Shown: positions 42,967 through 55,146 of the stretch, in pieces
Numbering within the stretch: position 1 is the stretch's first letter
Layout: every line of letters starts with the position of its first letter
Source of the DNA: Lates calcarifer
Lineage: Eukaryota > Chordata > Actinopteri > Centropomidae
Direction: 5' to 3'
Assembly (NCBI RefSeq): GCF_001640805.2
Contig: NC_066847.1
Coordinates: 23,055,504 to 23,119,503, forward strand
Length of the DNA: 64,000 bases
Position numbers and translations under genes: made by a program
Notes under the pieces: generated by a model
What the model was told of the DNA's origin: nothing
The model's database searches: none
What the model saw: the letters and a program-made list of their open reading frames with translations, nothing else

Positions 42967-45900
42967 TGATTGTTAGGTGCCATCTACCTTATCTTCCCTT
43001 TGAATAACTAACTTAAGTAACTTGAACTCCCTTTCATGCCTTACATCAGACTACGTACCTCCACCTGCAATTACAGTATAGATCCACTTTGTATTTTTGG
43101 TCCCCCTACTGAACAATGCTCCTGACTCATGTCACTATGACAGAGCATCTTCTCCTTAGTTTCTATAGGTACTGTACATATATTTTCAGTTCTAATATTG
43201 GTATTTGTACACGGTAAATTAGCCACATAGTTTCCTGACAGTGTTTGTAAATGATGTAAAAGTTTTGTAAAGCTGCTAAATATTCTGTGATGGATGCAAA
43301 GAAAGCATGATGGGATAAGATGTTTATAAAATATCTTGGAGAGACTTAAATATCTGATCAGATATGATCATTTTTGATGTTAAACATTTATTTTAAAATA
43401 GTTTTAGTCTGTTTTGTTGTCAATATGTAAAATGGACTTCAAACTAGTTGTTTTAATCTACTGGTATTTTCTATGGTATGACTATTAATGTACTATAGAT
43501 AATTTTGTAATTTTCAGTTTTGCCTGTGTTTATCATGGGTTGTATTGTTTGATATTGATAACTATCTTGTACAGATGCTCAAAATGTGAGTAATTGAATA
43601 TCCTTTTCACAACCCGAGGATGTTACTTTTCTTAAGAAATTTGAGTTGATGCGTTCAATTAAGAAGTAAAGTCAACTTGAAAATGAATTTGTCGGCCTTG
43701 TTTAAATTCCTTTTCACTGTATGGGAGTTTCTTTTTACAAAAAGCTTCTTATTGTTTAACCAAAAAAAAGATTTAATAAGTTCAATTAACCCAAAGAAGA
43801 GCTGACGGGATTGGTCTAAGTGAAGCCGATAAGCCGGCAACATCTACACCCACAGAACACCACATGTAAACCACTTGGTATGAGGAATGAAAATTCTCTT
43901 TTCGCTTTTAGTAAATACTACTGCTAAAAACAAAAACAGTAAATACTTGCTTTTATATTGTACGTCAGCAGTTCCACTTACTGGAGGGAAGATATAGTGA
44001 CTCTTGGGTTTGTGGTTATTTGAAGTGCTAAAAATAAGATCACAGATATAATAGTAAACAGCATTTAAGTAAGAGCTTTGAACACTTTCTGTGTGGAGTT
44101 TGCATGTTCTCCCTGCATCTGTGTGGTCTTCCACCAGTCTAGGATGTGTTGGTTGAGTGAACTTAAAGCTATTTGGTTGTCAACAATTAGCCCTCAGATA
44201 GACTGGTAACACATCAGGGTACAGCCTACCTCTCATCCAGTAAAGATTAACACTGATGCAAACCTATCTTTATATAAGCAGGTAATCCTAACTGTATCAT
44301 AATTTTTATTATTTATCCATTTCTAGATATTTATCTGTGGACTGATAAATAGCTAAACTCTCTGCAATTACTTTGTACCCTTTCCAGCTTGATGCAAATT
44401 AACAAGTATTTATCGTAATCCGAGATTTCTTTTTTAAGGAGTATGCTTCTCTCCTAGCTATAGTTGGTGTGTCTTATTTATGTAACCCTTTCTTGTAGTT
44501 TTCTCTATGCTAATTGGGATATGTGGTCCCCAGTGCATGATTGGATCCAGAGGGGCATGTCCCGCCCCTCCTCCTGTGCCTCCTGCTTCCCTATTGATGG
44601 CTTCCAATCCAGCTCCACCAATCCCTTGGATGCTATTCAGAGACTGAAACCTACATAAGTGCCACCAATCTATTCCCAGATGAGATGATGTCTGGTAGAT
44701 TATGAGTATGAACTAGTTAATAATAACTAGTATTATTTTTGAGGCATTTGTAAATCTACCTGGGGACTGGGCAAGGTATTCGGTTTTAAAAATGAGAAAC
44801 TACATAGATACATGCTGTTTTTCCACCACAAGCTAGAGGTTGGGGTAGAAAGGTCAGCAGATGCTTCTTGTGAATAGCAAACTCAAAAGGCTTAAGTGCT
44901 ATTCATTGGTTTGATTCCAGGTTTGCCAACTCCTGTTTACAGTTAGTGTTTGTTAATGCCATTAGCCAGGGGGTTTTCCAACCTACCCTTACTGTTTGAG
45001 TGATATTTTCAGTATGGACAGTAACAATGCAATTATTTGTGTGTGTAATTAGCTAAAACAGATTGCAATTGCAAACAGTGTTTGCTCATAATTGTAACTT
45101 AGATGAGGATCTTACCACATTTTAAAACATAATGTAGAGCATTCCAAAGGGTTAATTTCCTATTTTATGCCATTGTACATTGAAATAGATGCAATCTGTC
45201 TGGCAGAGTTTAAACAGGTTAGGAAGTCCAGGTGAGTTAATCCCTGTGCTGAAGAGACAGTTGAAGATAATGTGGTCATTGGAACCAACTTGGCTTTCTG
45301 TACCTCAACTTAGTACTCCCAACAAGATCCTGATGTAGGTCTATGGGTGTAGTTTGCACTACTGAACATTACTTAATGGTCAAAAACAACAATGATGCAA
45401 CATTGTGACTAGAAACTGCACTGGTTCCTTTTCTGCTTGGTCAACCTTACAGATGACATCACAAGACCAGCCTGGCAATGTAGAAATCTGAATGTAAATT
45501 AAATCATGCTCACAGTGATTGCCTCTCTGAACCTACTGCTGAATAGCAGTCAGAAAGGTTCTTGCACAACATACCCTCATGAAGAAGACCTTATATAAGC
45601 GGTTGCACACACTTTCTCCATTTTATGACTTTCTCATGTTGTTCAGCCAAGTACATATGTATATATGGAAACGACTGAGTGTCTGCTGCCTGTGTGCAGA
45701 TCCACAACTGTCAGCGTCTGTCCTGGAGTATGAGCAGAGTTTATTACCAGGGAAGAGAGATGGCCCACAGCTCATTTTTGTCTTGTAACCCCTAACTGGT
45801 TAATCCGACTCTGCTAATGTAGCAACCATTAGTCAAGTGAAGTACAGCTAATGTTTGCCTAAAGGACACTGCAAAGCCCAGGGCCATTCATTTTAAATTT

Positions 45901-46149
45901 GTATTAATTGTCTTCATGGGCGTCTGAATGTATGCTTTCCAAAAATAATAATAATACATAACAATGCCATTGACTGATTGAGGTCACTGGGTACATTTGC
46001 AAGAAAAAAAATATAAGGCATTTTTGATGCCCTAGCGCACACAGTGAACGTAGACTAGGTAAAGAATACCAAGGAGGTATTGCTGGATGTAAACATTTCC
46101 ACATTACTTACAACAGGTTGAATTACAAAGTCAAAAGTTTGTGTGGGAC
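42967..46149. other. 3' flank of the giant gene and intergenic DNA
   Basis: About 3.2 kb, AT-rich, without a clear AATAAA close to the stop codon that I could find. It holds the interspersed repeat piece at 44091-44240. No exon is recognised. Confidence 0.5.
44091..44240 (+). repeat. Teleost interspersed repeat fragment
   Basis: 'gtgtggagtttgcatgttct', then 'tgactggtaacacatcaggg'-like text (here with 'atagactgg') and 'cctacctctcatcc'. This is the other half of the common fish repeat seen at 29720-29842. Confidence 0.6.
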
Positions 46150-46343
46150 GGGCACCTCACATGACCTGCATTTCTCACTGTGGCCACAGCGCAGTCGCAC
46201 AGCGCACTGCTCTCCTGGAGCACTCGAGTAAACTGCGCCTGCGCCGTGTAGACCCACGGTGTCGCCCCGCGCCTTCTGCAGCTGCACCTCACAGCTCTCT
46301 GCTCGGTTCTTCCTCCTGGCACAGCATCACATTTGTTCACCAC

Positions 46344-46383
46344 AGAGCTGAGCTGTGCTGAGCTGAGCTGAGCCGAGCCGAGC
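46344..46383 (+). repeat. GAGCT/GAGCC pentanucleotide repeat
   Basis: About seven units of GAGCT turning into GAGCC in the predicted first exon of the 1017-aa gene. Confidence 0.9.
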
Positions 46384-46403
46384 CTCTTTTCCCTCGAGAG
46401 TTT

Positions 46404-46503
46404 ATGTCTCTGCATGGACAGATGTGTGCCTCGTCAGCTCTTGTCCTCCTGCTCAGCCATTGTGGCTCCTCTTTGAAGGATATCGTTGAGGCTCCTGTGG
46501 CTG
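46404..46503 (+). other. Upstream ORF of the 1017-aa gene (spliced)
   Basis: ATG 46404 runs open to the donor at 46503. After joining to 49920 it ends at TGA 49934-49936, giving 38 codons and a hydrophobic stretch (SSALVLLLSHCG). The main ATG is 31 bases further on. It depends on the inferred splice. Confidence 0.45.
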
Positions 46504-49500
46504 GTGAGTACATGAAGATAGGAGCGGTTGGTTATTGTGCAGCAGCAGCTTCATAGGTCATGGAAGCTAGCTCGCTAACGGTAGTTATTCGTTTCTCCGG
46601 CCTTCCTCGGGAACGTGGCCGGCCACCTCCTCCTTAGCTTTCACTAGCAACCCTTGTTGGATATTTGGACAGGACTTAGGAGGGGGATATGTGTATGGGG
46701 TAGGGTCAGATGCCAAGCTAGCAAACGTGTGTTAGATGAATAGCGCCTATGGGAGACGCTCGTTAGCCTGAGATTAGAGCTTGTTAAAACGATACTCTCT
46801 GTATGAAATGGTAAGGTACATTATTTAGTGAAACAACATCGCTATGTTCATGTGCCCAGCATTAGCAATCTAGCGTAGCTTAAGGTCCCCAATGCCCATT
46901 GGTGGTGGGTTTTTTCTTTTTGTTTTTCTTTTCCCAGCAACGATTCTGTTCCTGTGTGTTGTGTTTAGGTCCACCTAATGTTTGTGGTTTTACTGAACTC
47001 GATGTCATTTGCCCAATCAAATAATGTAAGCTGTGGGCAAAGTTTTAATTGTTAAGTTTTTATAGATAACTGATAAAACCACAAGTTTGGAATTCCAAAT
47101 ATGTATACATTCTTAATAGTAAAGTGAGGGGTCCAAGTATGCTCCACAATGGTTGACATGAAACTTTAATCAGACTCTCTAATGACGCTTTTAAAAATCC
47201 TGATTTGTTTGTGGTGCATGTGGATAAGTCAAACATCATTGCTACACAAGTATGGATTTGTGTATGAGAACTGCATTATCTGTGACAATTAAAAGTCACG
47301 CATATTCTTTGACTAACTTCAGTTTACCCATGAGTCTGAGACGAATCTGTGTAACAGGTTATTGTCATTCCTTTTCAAAAGTATGGAGCATGACACACAC
47401 ACTGGGCACAGGAGGAGAGTTTTAGACCATTTTCTTTGACATCAAGCCTCTGTGCCACACCCAAAAGGCTTAATTGAATCAATCAGTGTTCCTGTTATTA
47501 TTTGTATGATAAATACTTTTTGTACACTTAGTATCTAGTTAACCTCCTAATGTGGGACTTCTAATGCCAATGATATTTCAGTTCTGTAGTACCTTCATGA
47601 CACACTGGAAAGTTGTCCAAATTGCAAAAAGCATTTGTCACATCAGCTTTCCCTCTATCCAGGTCACTGTAGCTGTTTTTGCTTTTTGTCATCCCTCTAT
47701 ATGTATTTTAAACTGATCTGAAAAAATAAAGCTGACTAACTAACCTTTGGTAATAAATATGGGTGCACCCCCTGTAGCTGCTTCATAATAAGAGCTTTGC
47801 AGTGCCTCAGTGGAAAGCTTTTACTGTGAGGTGGGACTGGTTATATCACATTCATGCATTGGGAGATTTGTTTGATTTGAACAGCTGTCTGTTGAGATTA
47901 CTTCACTAAACAGACACAGCAAGGTGCAGAACAGTGTGAGCTTCAGCAAAAGTCCATCAAACTTAGAACATTACCTTCATGGAAAATGTTGGTGTGGTGG
48001 TGCAGGGGATATGCAAGTGACTCTTGAGTCAGAGTGGATTGATAAATTTGATCAGATAGTAATCGATTAATCTAAGTATTAATAGCCTTTATTTAGTCTG
48101 TTATAATGGTTTAAAACATTAGCCTGGCTTGACCTCACAGGGTCTTCATCAGAGCAGAATTAATGAAAACATCTTGATTACACTGGATTTATTCATTATC
48201 CCACCACTGAATGAAATCACCAGCAAATGAATACACAACAAATTATATGAAATTGAATATGAAAGAACAATGTCTTATCTGATGATAAAAGTGTTAGGGT
48301 AGCCCTAAAAGCAATTGTAGTACATGTAATAAAATTCTAACCATAGCAATAACAAAGTCCTATTTATTAGGTTTCAGTGCTTTTCTGTAAAAGGGGTATA
48401 TACTCTGTTATTTCATTCAGATGTAGATGTTCCGCTATGTTAAAGTGATGTGTTGTTTCATGGGCTTAAAAGGCCCTGCACAGGTGTTTTTACTCATGCT
48501 GCCATCACACAGCATCAGCAGAATAGGAAGGACAAAAAAACACCCTTGAGTATTCACACATTTTTCCAAGGTAGTGCTTCCGCTGTAGTCACACGAATTA
48601 AATAGTGTCAGCTCACTGCTTTTGTTGTGTTATGTATTTGTAGCAGTTTGTTACCAAGTAAAACCAGATACAAACAAGTATATTTAGCGCCTATAAAATT
48701 AGATGACTGATTATATTAGTGTTCATATGTGATATTTATTTTGATGTAAATGCCAGCAAGGATGCATCTGTTGCCACTTTGCCAACAGTTTGTTGATATG
48801 TTTATAGTTCTTCTCACCAAGTGGGAGATATCATTGCTGTTGGAAAATCAGAGCCTGATGAGAGTGCATTATCCCATTTTGGCTTGGAATTACGGACTGA
48901 ACAATATGACTTGAACTCAGCATTATATACACTAAGGCTTAGGCTGAATTTTGGCTGCACTACAGTGGGATTTGTGTGGTATATCACTACATATACCAGA
49001 AAGAATGATAAAAGTGTAAGTTGTCCGACTGTAGCATGTGCAACAAGGCTTATAGAGTTTGAGTGAAATGTTAATCTAAGACTCTACGCACCAAGACAGT
49101 CCAAAGAAGATAGTCAGCCACATCAAGAGAAAATACCCATGTAGGTGTACCTTGGGTGTGTAAGGCCTTTACGGTGCTTTTATAGTTTCCTGCATGACTA
49201 CACATGTCTTGCCACTTAGTTTTTCCCTTCAACACAGCTCAGTTAAGACTTTCCTGGCTTGGACCTGCTCAGAGGCAGGATCACTATATTACAAGTCTGC
49301 ATGATTTTTTCCCCCTTTACTGTGAGGATAAAATGGAAATGCACCTGATAGTGTTGAGGCTAAAGCATGCTAAACAAAGCCAGTAGAAATGGAGCGTAAA
49401 TCTGCAGCTGTGGGATGTGGTCCAGTTTCTGCAGGGCCTGATGGATTTGCTGACCACTGGCAGGCAGGGGGCTATGACTCTCCATGCTGAAAACCAGGGC

Positions 49501-49919
49501 ATCCCTCAGGTGTTCTCTAGAGTTAGATACAGGGAGAAAATGGAGGCCAAGGCAGCACAAACGAATCATGGCCTCTTCTGTTTACTGCTCACTGGTTCAA
49601 GTTAAGAGCTTGTTGAAAGGAAGCTGGTAAGGCATTGCTCCAGTTAACAGCAGTTAACAGTGTCTTGTGTGAAGAAGAACTATATTGTTTGTCTTATGGT
49701 TTAAAACAAAGCTCACAATCTATTTATTTTCATTCTTGTGTTCCTCTTGCTTTTGATTAGTATCCATTTTTGAATGAATGAGAAAACGTATACTGGTATA
49801 CAAGTATGCCATTAGAAGGATTTTAGATTTTAAAATAGTATATTTAACATATTTGCAATTAATGTGAAAATTGTGACTGAATGTTTTTAGTTACTGACAC
49901 CATTGTGTGTGTTTTGCAG
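46504..49919. other. Intron of the 1017-aa gene
   Basis: About 3.4 kb. Gctagc-type motifs lie near its start (46566-46585, 46715-46725). Short frames at 48821-49066 and 49204-49605 show no family resemblance. No repeat is recognised. It ends at the acceptor ...tgtgtgtgttttgcag. Confidence 0.5.
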
Positions 49920-49966
49920 GGAATTGCCTCGCTTGACCACAGCACCTGGATTGCCTTGCTGCCACG

Positions 49967-52900
49967 ATGCTTGGATTACAGGGAAACACTTCATCCTCCA
50001 AAGTGTTCCGTTGTGTGGCTTGTTCAGCCACCTTCACTGGACTGGCCTCCTTGCTGGTACATCAGGCAACACATGCAAGTGCACTCTCCAAGGTCGCTTC
50101 CCCGCCCCCACAGCCAAACATCAGTCCACATGAAACACTGTTTGCAAATGTGGACTCATCCAGTGAGCACCCCAGTCCAACAACACTCTTGCCTGAGAGC
50201 CCTTCACCCTCTTTTTATATTTGTGATTGTGGAGAGGAATTTCAGGACTTCAGTCTCATGCTGGAGCACAAGCGTTCACATGTCTCTCAAATTCAGCTGC
50301 TGCAGCCTCTGGATAACAATATTGTTCTCTCAAGTAGAACAGGGTGTGATCAAGTTTTCCCCAGCCAGCACGAATCATTCAGTCCAACCATAACCCAGCC
50401 AGGTTTGGTCCTTAGTTGCCCCTCTACCTCAAGGTCCCCAGCTGTCGAACTGCCCACATTAACAGACCATAAAGCAGATGTAAGCCTGCAGGATGACATT
50501 GCCATAGTAACCACTTCTCAAAGCCAGTGCACACCACTCCAAGATGACAGGGAGAAAAAACACGATAACATATCAGCCACAGCAGGGCAAATACCAGAGA
50601 CTGTAAAAGACATGCATTTCCAGGACAAAAACAATTCTGTGCTAAGCAGTAAACAGGGTGAAAGTTTGCCTAAAAATAATGCACTAATGAAGATGCTGGC
50701 AACGGCATACATGAAGCAGTTTCCACCTCTTCAGTCTCAAAATCAAAATGACCACACTGTCATCCCCAAACAAGAAATTGTCCCTATTGATATAACACCA
50801 GGAGCAAAAACTGAGGTATCAACCCCAACGATCAACGATCTCTCTATTGCACAGTTGAGGCGACTGCTTGCAAAACCCGGTATAAAGACAAAAGCTCCAT
50901 CCATTAGCAGAATACTTGAGTCCAGTAAGAAGAGGGTTGTCTCTCTTACTAAGACTTTCTCACCTGTTGTGGTTCTTGAAACCCGTCAAAAGCTTATGGA
51001 TCCTATGAGTAATGGCACATATGGGAGGTATCAATGTGGCCGCTGTCGCAGGGTCTTTCAAAACTTAGACAGACTGACAGAGCATCATTTCTTGCACAAA
51101 AAAGAGAGGATTAAATGTTGTCGCAGATGCAAACAGCTGATCATTGGGCGACTACCTTTACCTGACAATCATGTTTGCCCTCAGTTAGGAAACAGGACAA
51201 TACAGCCCTCAAGTTCTTTAAAAAACAAGTTACCGTTTGTGCAAAAAATAGTGCCATTCCATAGGCTCAGCAACACAAAAAAAGTTTTCTTTTGCCCTTT
51301 GTGCAAGCACAGCTACGCACGGAGATGGAACCTCAAAATGCACAAGTGTCAAGGCACAGGTTCAGCCCTCCCTCTGCAAGCCAGTAGTCCCATTCAGAGT
51401 ATGCCAGTACTGAGATCAAACAGTGCAGGCAAAACAGATACAGAAGTTAGTGCTGGATCTAATTTTGCCAAGAGTATTGCTGTGGGCACTGAAGTCACTG
51501 GATGTATCAAGGTGGAAGTGACCTCTCCAAATTCCGACCAGTCTGCAGGTTCACAGTTGGCATGGACTCATCCAGCAAAGAGCTTTTCACCATTCTACCC
51601 CAAACACTCAATGATGGAACACCACAAAGATACCTCTCTGTGTGGGATTTCTCTCCAGCAAGAAGAGGAAAACAGCTGGGATGCAGCATCAGCACCAGCT
51701 GAGAATGAAGACAGTAATGAAGGGCAGTGGACGGTGCCCTTGGATGATGAAATGGAGGTGCTTAGTTCTGGAGGGAAAGCTGGGGAAGACAGAGAGGTGA
51801 ACACGTCGGTATCAGTTGAACATGTGGACACAACGCCTGTTAGCCTGCGCTATTTTGTCAGAGATGGTGTAAAACGTTACCCTTGTAACAGGTGTCAGAA
51901 AACCTACAGCCGGGCATCTACATTGAGGCGCCATCTGCGGCTGTGTGGGTTCAGGCCCCGTGGACTTGGGACTGTAGCACAGAGTGGTAGTCAGGGTGCC
52001 ATTCCACTAAATGCAAACAATATGAAGCCAATGTTTGCTTGTTTTGTTTGTGGGAAGACCTTTAACCGCAAAGATAACATGATGGTTCACAGTAAGAAAT
52101 GTCAGTTGCATCGAGCGTTGATAGACGTGGATAGAGGGACTATGCAGCAGAGTTTGTCAGGCAATGCAACAGATGGTCAAACCCAGGAGGATGACGGAAG
52201 CAATTGGGGTATCATGTCGCTGCCCTCTGTGCTTCCAAGGAGGGTGACGTGTGAGTGTGGGGTTGGATTTACATCTCCGAGGCTTCTCCTGGAGCATCTG
52301 CAAAAACACGCCCAGGAATCCTACACATGTCCAACTTGTGGAGAGACCGTTAGCTCCTGGGCAGACTATGAAGTTCACCTGCAGATTCATATGCATCCTC
52401 ATCACCAGCTGCTGAAGGGACTACAACCACAACGATCACAGCCTCTATTACTTCGATTTCAGCAGCAGCCTCCTCAGCAGCAGCAACAGCCGCAGCCGCA
52501 GCCGCAGCCACAGCTGCCTCCTCAGTCAGTGCATCAGCCTGCACAGAAGCAACCACACACACAGCAGCTTCCGAATCCCATAAAAAAGCAGCAGCGGATT
52601 GTATGCACGCGATGTGGCAACACTTTTGCCACTCGCTGTTCCCTTCGAAGGCACATATCTTGGAATCGATGTAAAGGTGGGCGGGTCACAAATCTACCCA
52701 CAAATCCACCAAAAACCTATCACTGTTCTCACTGCAACTCTGATTTCCCAAACACAATCAGTCTTCTATTTCACCAGAGGAGCGGAGCTTGCAAACCTGC
52801 CATCAAACCTGTGCGTTGCCCTGTTTGTCTCCGCTGGTTTGGCACTGTGGACGGTTTACAGAAACACCTGCTCACTCACAAACAGTCTGAATCATATCGC

Positions 52901-53020
52901 TGCGATGTCTGTCAGGGTACTTACCCTAACCTTAAATCACTCAAAAACCACCGCAGGAGGATTCATCGCATCATGGCTGGAGACGCAAAGCCACAAACAC
53001 AAGAACAGCTGACTTCTTAA
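49967..53020 (+). CDS. C2H2/C2HC zinc-finger protein, 13 fingers, 1017 aa
   Basis: Likely nuclear DNA-binding regulator. ATG 49967 lies 47 bases inside an exon that starts at 49920. Order by residue: finger 1 (about 13-36); a C-x-C finger YICDCGEEF (about 84-106); a Ser/Pro/Gln-rich linker; the SPVVVLET module with an HH finger and an HVC finger (332-404); a finger ending HKC (about 442); acidic linker; two C2HC fingers (about 638 and 690); a second C-x-C finger TCECGVGF (about 761) with a C2H2 finger; a Gln/Pro tract (about 830-865); two C2HC fingers (about 877, 918); two final C2H2 fingers (about 949, 976). GCIKVEV could be a sumoylation site. The C-x-C finger, PVV module and HKC finger recur in the next gene in the same order, so the two are paralogues. 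No orthologue named. Confidence 0.9.
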   Translation: MLGLQGNTSSSKVFRCVACSATFTGLASLLVHQATHASALSKVASPPPQPNISPHETLFANVDSSSEHPSPTTLLPESPSPSFYICDCGEEFQDFSLMLEHKRSHVSQIQLLQPLDNNIVLSSRTGCDQVFPSQHESFSPTITQPGLVLSCPSTSRSPAVELPTLTDHKADVSLQDDIAIVTTSQSQCTPLQDDREKKHDNISATAGQIPETVKDMHFQDKNNSVLSSKQGESLPKNNALMKMLATAYMKQFPPLQSQNQNDHTVIPKQEIVPIDITPGAKTEVSTPTINDLSIAQLRRLLAKPGIKTKAPSISRILESSKKRVVSLTKTFSPVVVLETRQKLMDPMSNGTYGRYQCGRCRRVFQNLDRLTEHHFLHKKERIKCCRRCKQLIIGRLPLPDNHVCPQLGNRTIQPSSSLKNKLPFVQKIVPFHRLSNTKKVFFCPLCKHSYARRWNLKMHKCQGTGSALPLQASSPIQSMPVLRSNSAGKTDTEVSAGSNFAKSIAVGTEVTGCIKVEVTSPNSDQSAGSQLAWTHPAKSFSPFYPKHSMMEHHKDTSLCGISLQQEEENSWDAASAPAENEDSNEGQWTVPLDDEMEVLSSGGKAGEDREVNTSVSVEHVDTTPVSLRYFVRDGVKRYPCNRCQKTYSRASTLRRHLRLCGFRPRGLGTVAQSGSQGAIPLNANNMKPMFACFVCGKTFNRKDNMMVHSKKCQLHRALIDVDRGTMQQSLSGNATDGQTQEDDGSNWGIMSLPSVLPRRVTCECGVGFTSPRLLLEHLQKHAQESYTCPTCGETVSSWADYEVHLQIHMHPHHQLLKGLQPQRSQPLLLRFQQQPPQQQQQPQPQPQPQLPPQSVHQPAQKQPHTQQLPNPIKKQQRIVCTRCGNTFATRCSLRRHISWNRCKGGRVTNLPTNPPKTYHCSHCNSDFPNTISLLFHQRSGACKPAIKPVRCPVCLRWFGTVDGLQKHLLTHKQSESYRCDVCQGTYPNLKSLKNHRRRIHRIMAGDAKPQTQEQLTS
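50960..51180 (+). other. PVV / HH-finger / HVC-finger module, copy 2
   Basis: SPVVVLET, a C2H2 finger ending EHHFLH, seven residues, then C-RR-C-x13-HVC. Compare 36664 and 55732. Confidence 0.8.
52455..52560 (+). repeat. Gln/Pro-rich coding tract
   Basis: CAG, CCG and CCA codons give QQQPPQQQQQPQPQPQPQ and on to PQSVHQPAQ. A low-complexity spacer between fingers. Confidence 0.95.
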
Positions 53021-54340
53021 TGACACTGAAAAATGTATAACATGGGAGTGGTGCATTCTTAACAGAGAGCATCTTGTTATAGTTTGTTTTTTCCATGTTT
53101 GACAGTTGTACTTTCTTATGTTGTACGTACTTACTTTCCAGGAGACATTGTACAGCTGTATAAGGTGATGTTTTTTTAAGCAACTCTTAGGGGTGTGTCA
53201 TAGTAGCTTGCCACTGTAAAAACAAAAGCTTTGATATATTGTACATTTTAGTTCTATCAAGTTAACCCTCATATTACATAGTGTCATTAGCCTGTAAATG
53301 TTTGACTATTTGGTAATTACACTTTTATCACAGAGGTTGTGATGTAGCTTGTTGGTGTTCCTGGTGTCAATAAACATACCAGTGCGTGAAACATGTATAT
53401 CATTTTGTGTGATATTAGATCTTATATCTTCCATAAAGGCTTTAAGGGAAAAAGTGCAGCATTAACACAAGAAGTTTTTTTATATATACATTGTGTACAA
53501 AGTGTGTTTTAACACGAAAACTATCATATCTGTAGTATCACAGTGACCCCAGGGTTTGTTTTTCAAACTTACTAACTGCAATCAATAAAGCCTGTAATTT
53601 TTGTTTTACATTCTGTTTACAATCACGTAAGCATAACATATTTATCTAATTCTCATGTCCCTAGAATAAAATGCATGACACCATAGAACTGAAAATGCTA
53701 ATTGCTGCTATTCCAAACTGCACTAGTAAAAAAATAAGTAACAGCATAAGGTTAGAGTAGTTGATTCTGATTGACACATTCATCTGAGGAACCTCTGAGT
53801 TTTAATTTCAGTTTCAATGTAATGACACCACCCATCTACATGTATTAAATCTGATTTTGCACAATCAATTTTTTACATTGACAAATAAAAAGTTAATAGT
53901 CATGTCAACTCTCCCAAGGCCTAGATGCATATTGTGCCAATATGCAAATGTTTTGTCATCATTTGTCTCTAGGAGCTACACTTTTCTGGGCCCAGTTTCT
54001 CCCTGAGCTTTCAGCTGTATCACACAGTCTTCATCAGGAGACTGAGTTGAGACAGTTTCAAGTTCAACTTCAAAGTCAGCGTGGATGAGTACTTGAGGTG
54101 CTCTGAAACATCTGTATTACCATGGGAACTGAGGAAACTCTGATGAGGACTGTGTCTGAGGCTTAAACAACGCAATAAGTGGACCTTGAGTTGAAAGCTG
54201 CTGTCTCCATGTTCATGACTTAAGTGTCACGTTCAGCTTTATGTCAAGACTAAAATTCACCCACTGCAACTACCGCGGTAAAAACATCAACTGTAGGTGA
54301 TACCAGCACATTCCGCCGATAGGTGTCAGTGTGGTGGAGC
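53021..54340. other. 3' flank of the 1017-aa gene and intergenic DNA
   Basis: Contains two AATAAA signals (53369 and 53584). AT-rich, no further gene recognised. Confidence 0.6.
53369..53374 (+). promoter_or_regulatory. Poly(A) signal of the 1017-aa gene
   Basis: AATAAA about 350 bases after the stop codon. Another copy at 53584-53589 could serve as a distal site. Confidence 0.6.
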
Positions 54341-54860
54341 AAGCCCCGTACGCGCCATCCGTAGAAGTAGAGGGATGGTTTTCTCCCCCCTCTTATTTTT
54401 TGGTGTGGCTAATGGGCTAACTGCAAACTAACCGTGCTAAACGCCGGCAAGTTGGCCCGATTGTGAATGTCTCACAAAACGACAATCGACAAGCTATTTG
54501 CGGTTTGTTGTGGGGACATACCAGCATATCGATACGGTGCTACTTTGTTTCTCATTTGAAAGTAAGCTAACGTTATTGTCTGTAAGCTAGTTGAGGCTAA
54601 CGTTAGCAGTATAGGCTAGTAGCATAGCAAGGCAAGCGCGCGTTCAGCAAATGTTATAAATTGTAAAACCTGAATTGCTAAAACGTTTTCCCACATATTT
54701 GGTTATATAGAAAATAACTTCTATAAATATGTCACCGTATTATTTGGTTGGGTGCGTCTGTGTTGTGTAGTTCACAAGCTGTGGGGTGCATGTTAAGAAA
54801 TTAACCTGGTAGAGTTCATCAGCTCGGCTCAGAAGTTTGGACTTTCATCAAATGACTGAA
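54341..54860 (+). promoter_or_regulatory. Promoter and possible 5' exon of the 524-aa gene
   Basis: CpG-richer patch with gctaacgttagc-type motifs (54566-54610). A possible donor CTGAA|GTGAGT lies at 54861. ATG 54852 just before it would give a short uORF after splicing to 55104. The region's boundaries are approximate. Confidence 0.4.
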
Positions 54861-55146
54861 GTGAGTAAATAACGTGAAAATTTCAAAGGAGGCTATAAGT
54901 GTTTATGAAGAAGTACAGTCATTTTCTCCAAGCTTAGCATGCACTTCACTTACTGTATGTAGCTATTAGCATAACTAGCTCATCAGAGCCAGATGGTATC
55001 ATTTACTATTAAATTATGGGGTGAGTCTGAAGTGAACATTTGACAAAATCTCTTATATTCTGTTTATGATTGTATTAATTGTGAAATTTGTCTCCATAAG
55101 CAGGAAGGGTGCTCTGGAGGGCTCCACATCATCAGTGAACACATCC

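Larger units (their letters stand above)
46150..46503 (+). promoter_or_regulatory. CpG-rich promoter and 5' exon of the 1017-aa gene
   Basis: CpG-dense patch (46190-46270 and 46370-46400) ending in the splice donor GGCTG|GTGAGT at 46504. The next matching acceptor is at 49919. A five-base repeat (46344-46383) lies inside. The link to the downstream gene is inferred from strand, order and splice sites. Confidence 0.55.

Noticed and set aside
48821..49605. Short frames resembling small exons within the intron of the 1017-aa gene
   Set aside because: No splice-site pairing, no motif and no repeat-family match. Frame lengths are those expected by chance.
52350..52562. Minus-strand frame rich in alanine and valine
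   Set aside because: It is the antisense of the Gln/Pro tract of the 1017-aa zinc-finger gene; CAG repeats read as Ala/Val-type runs on the other strand.
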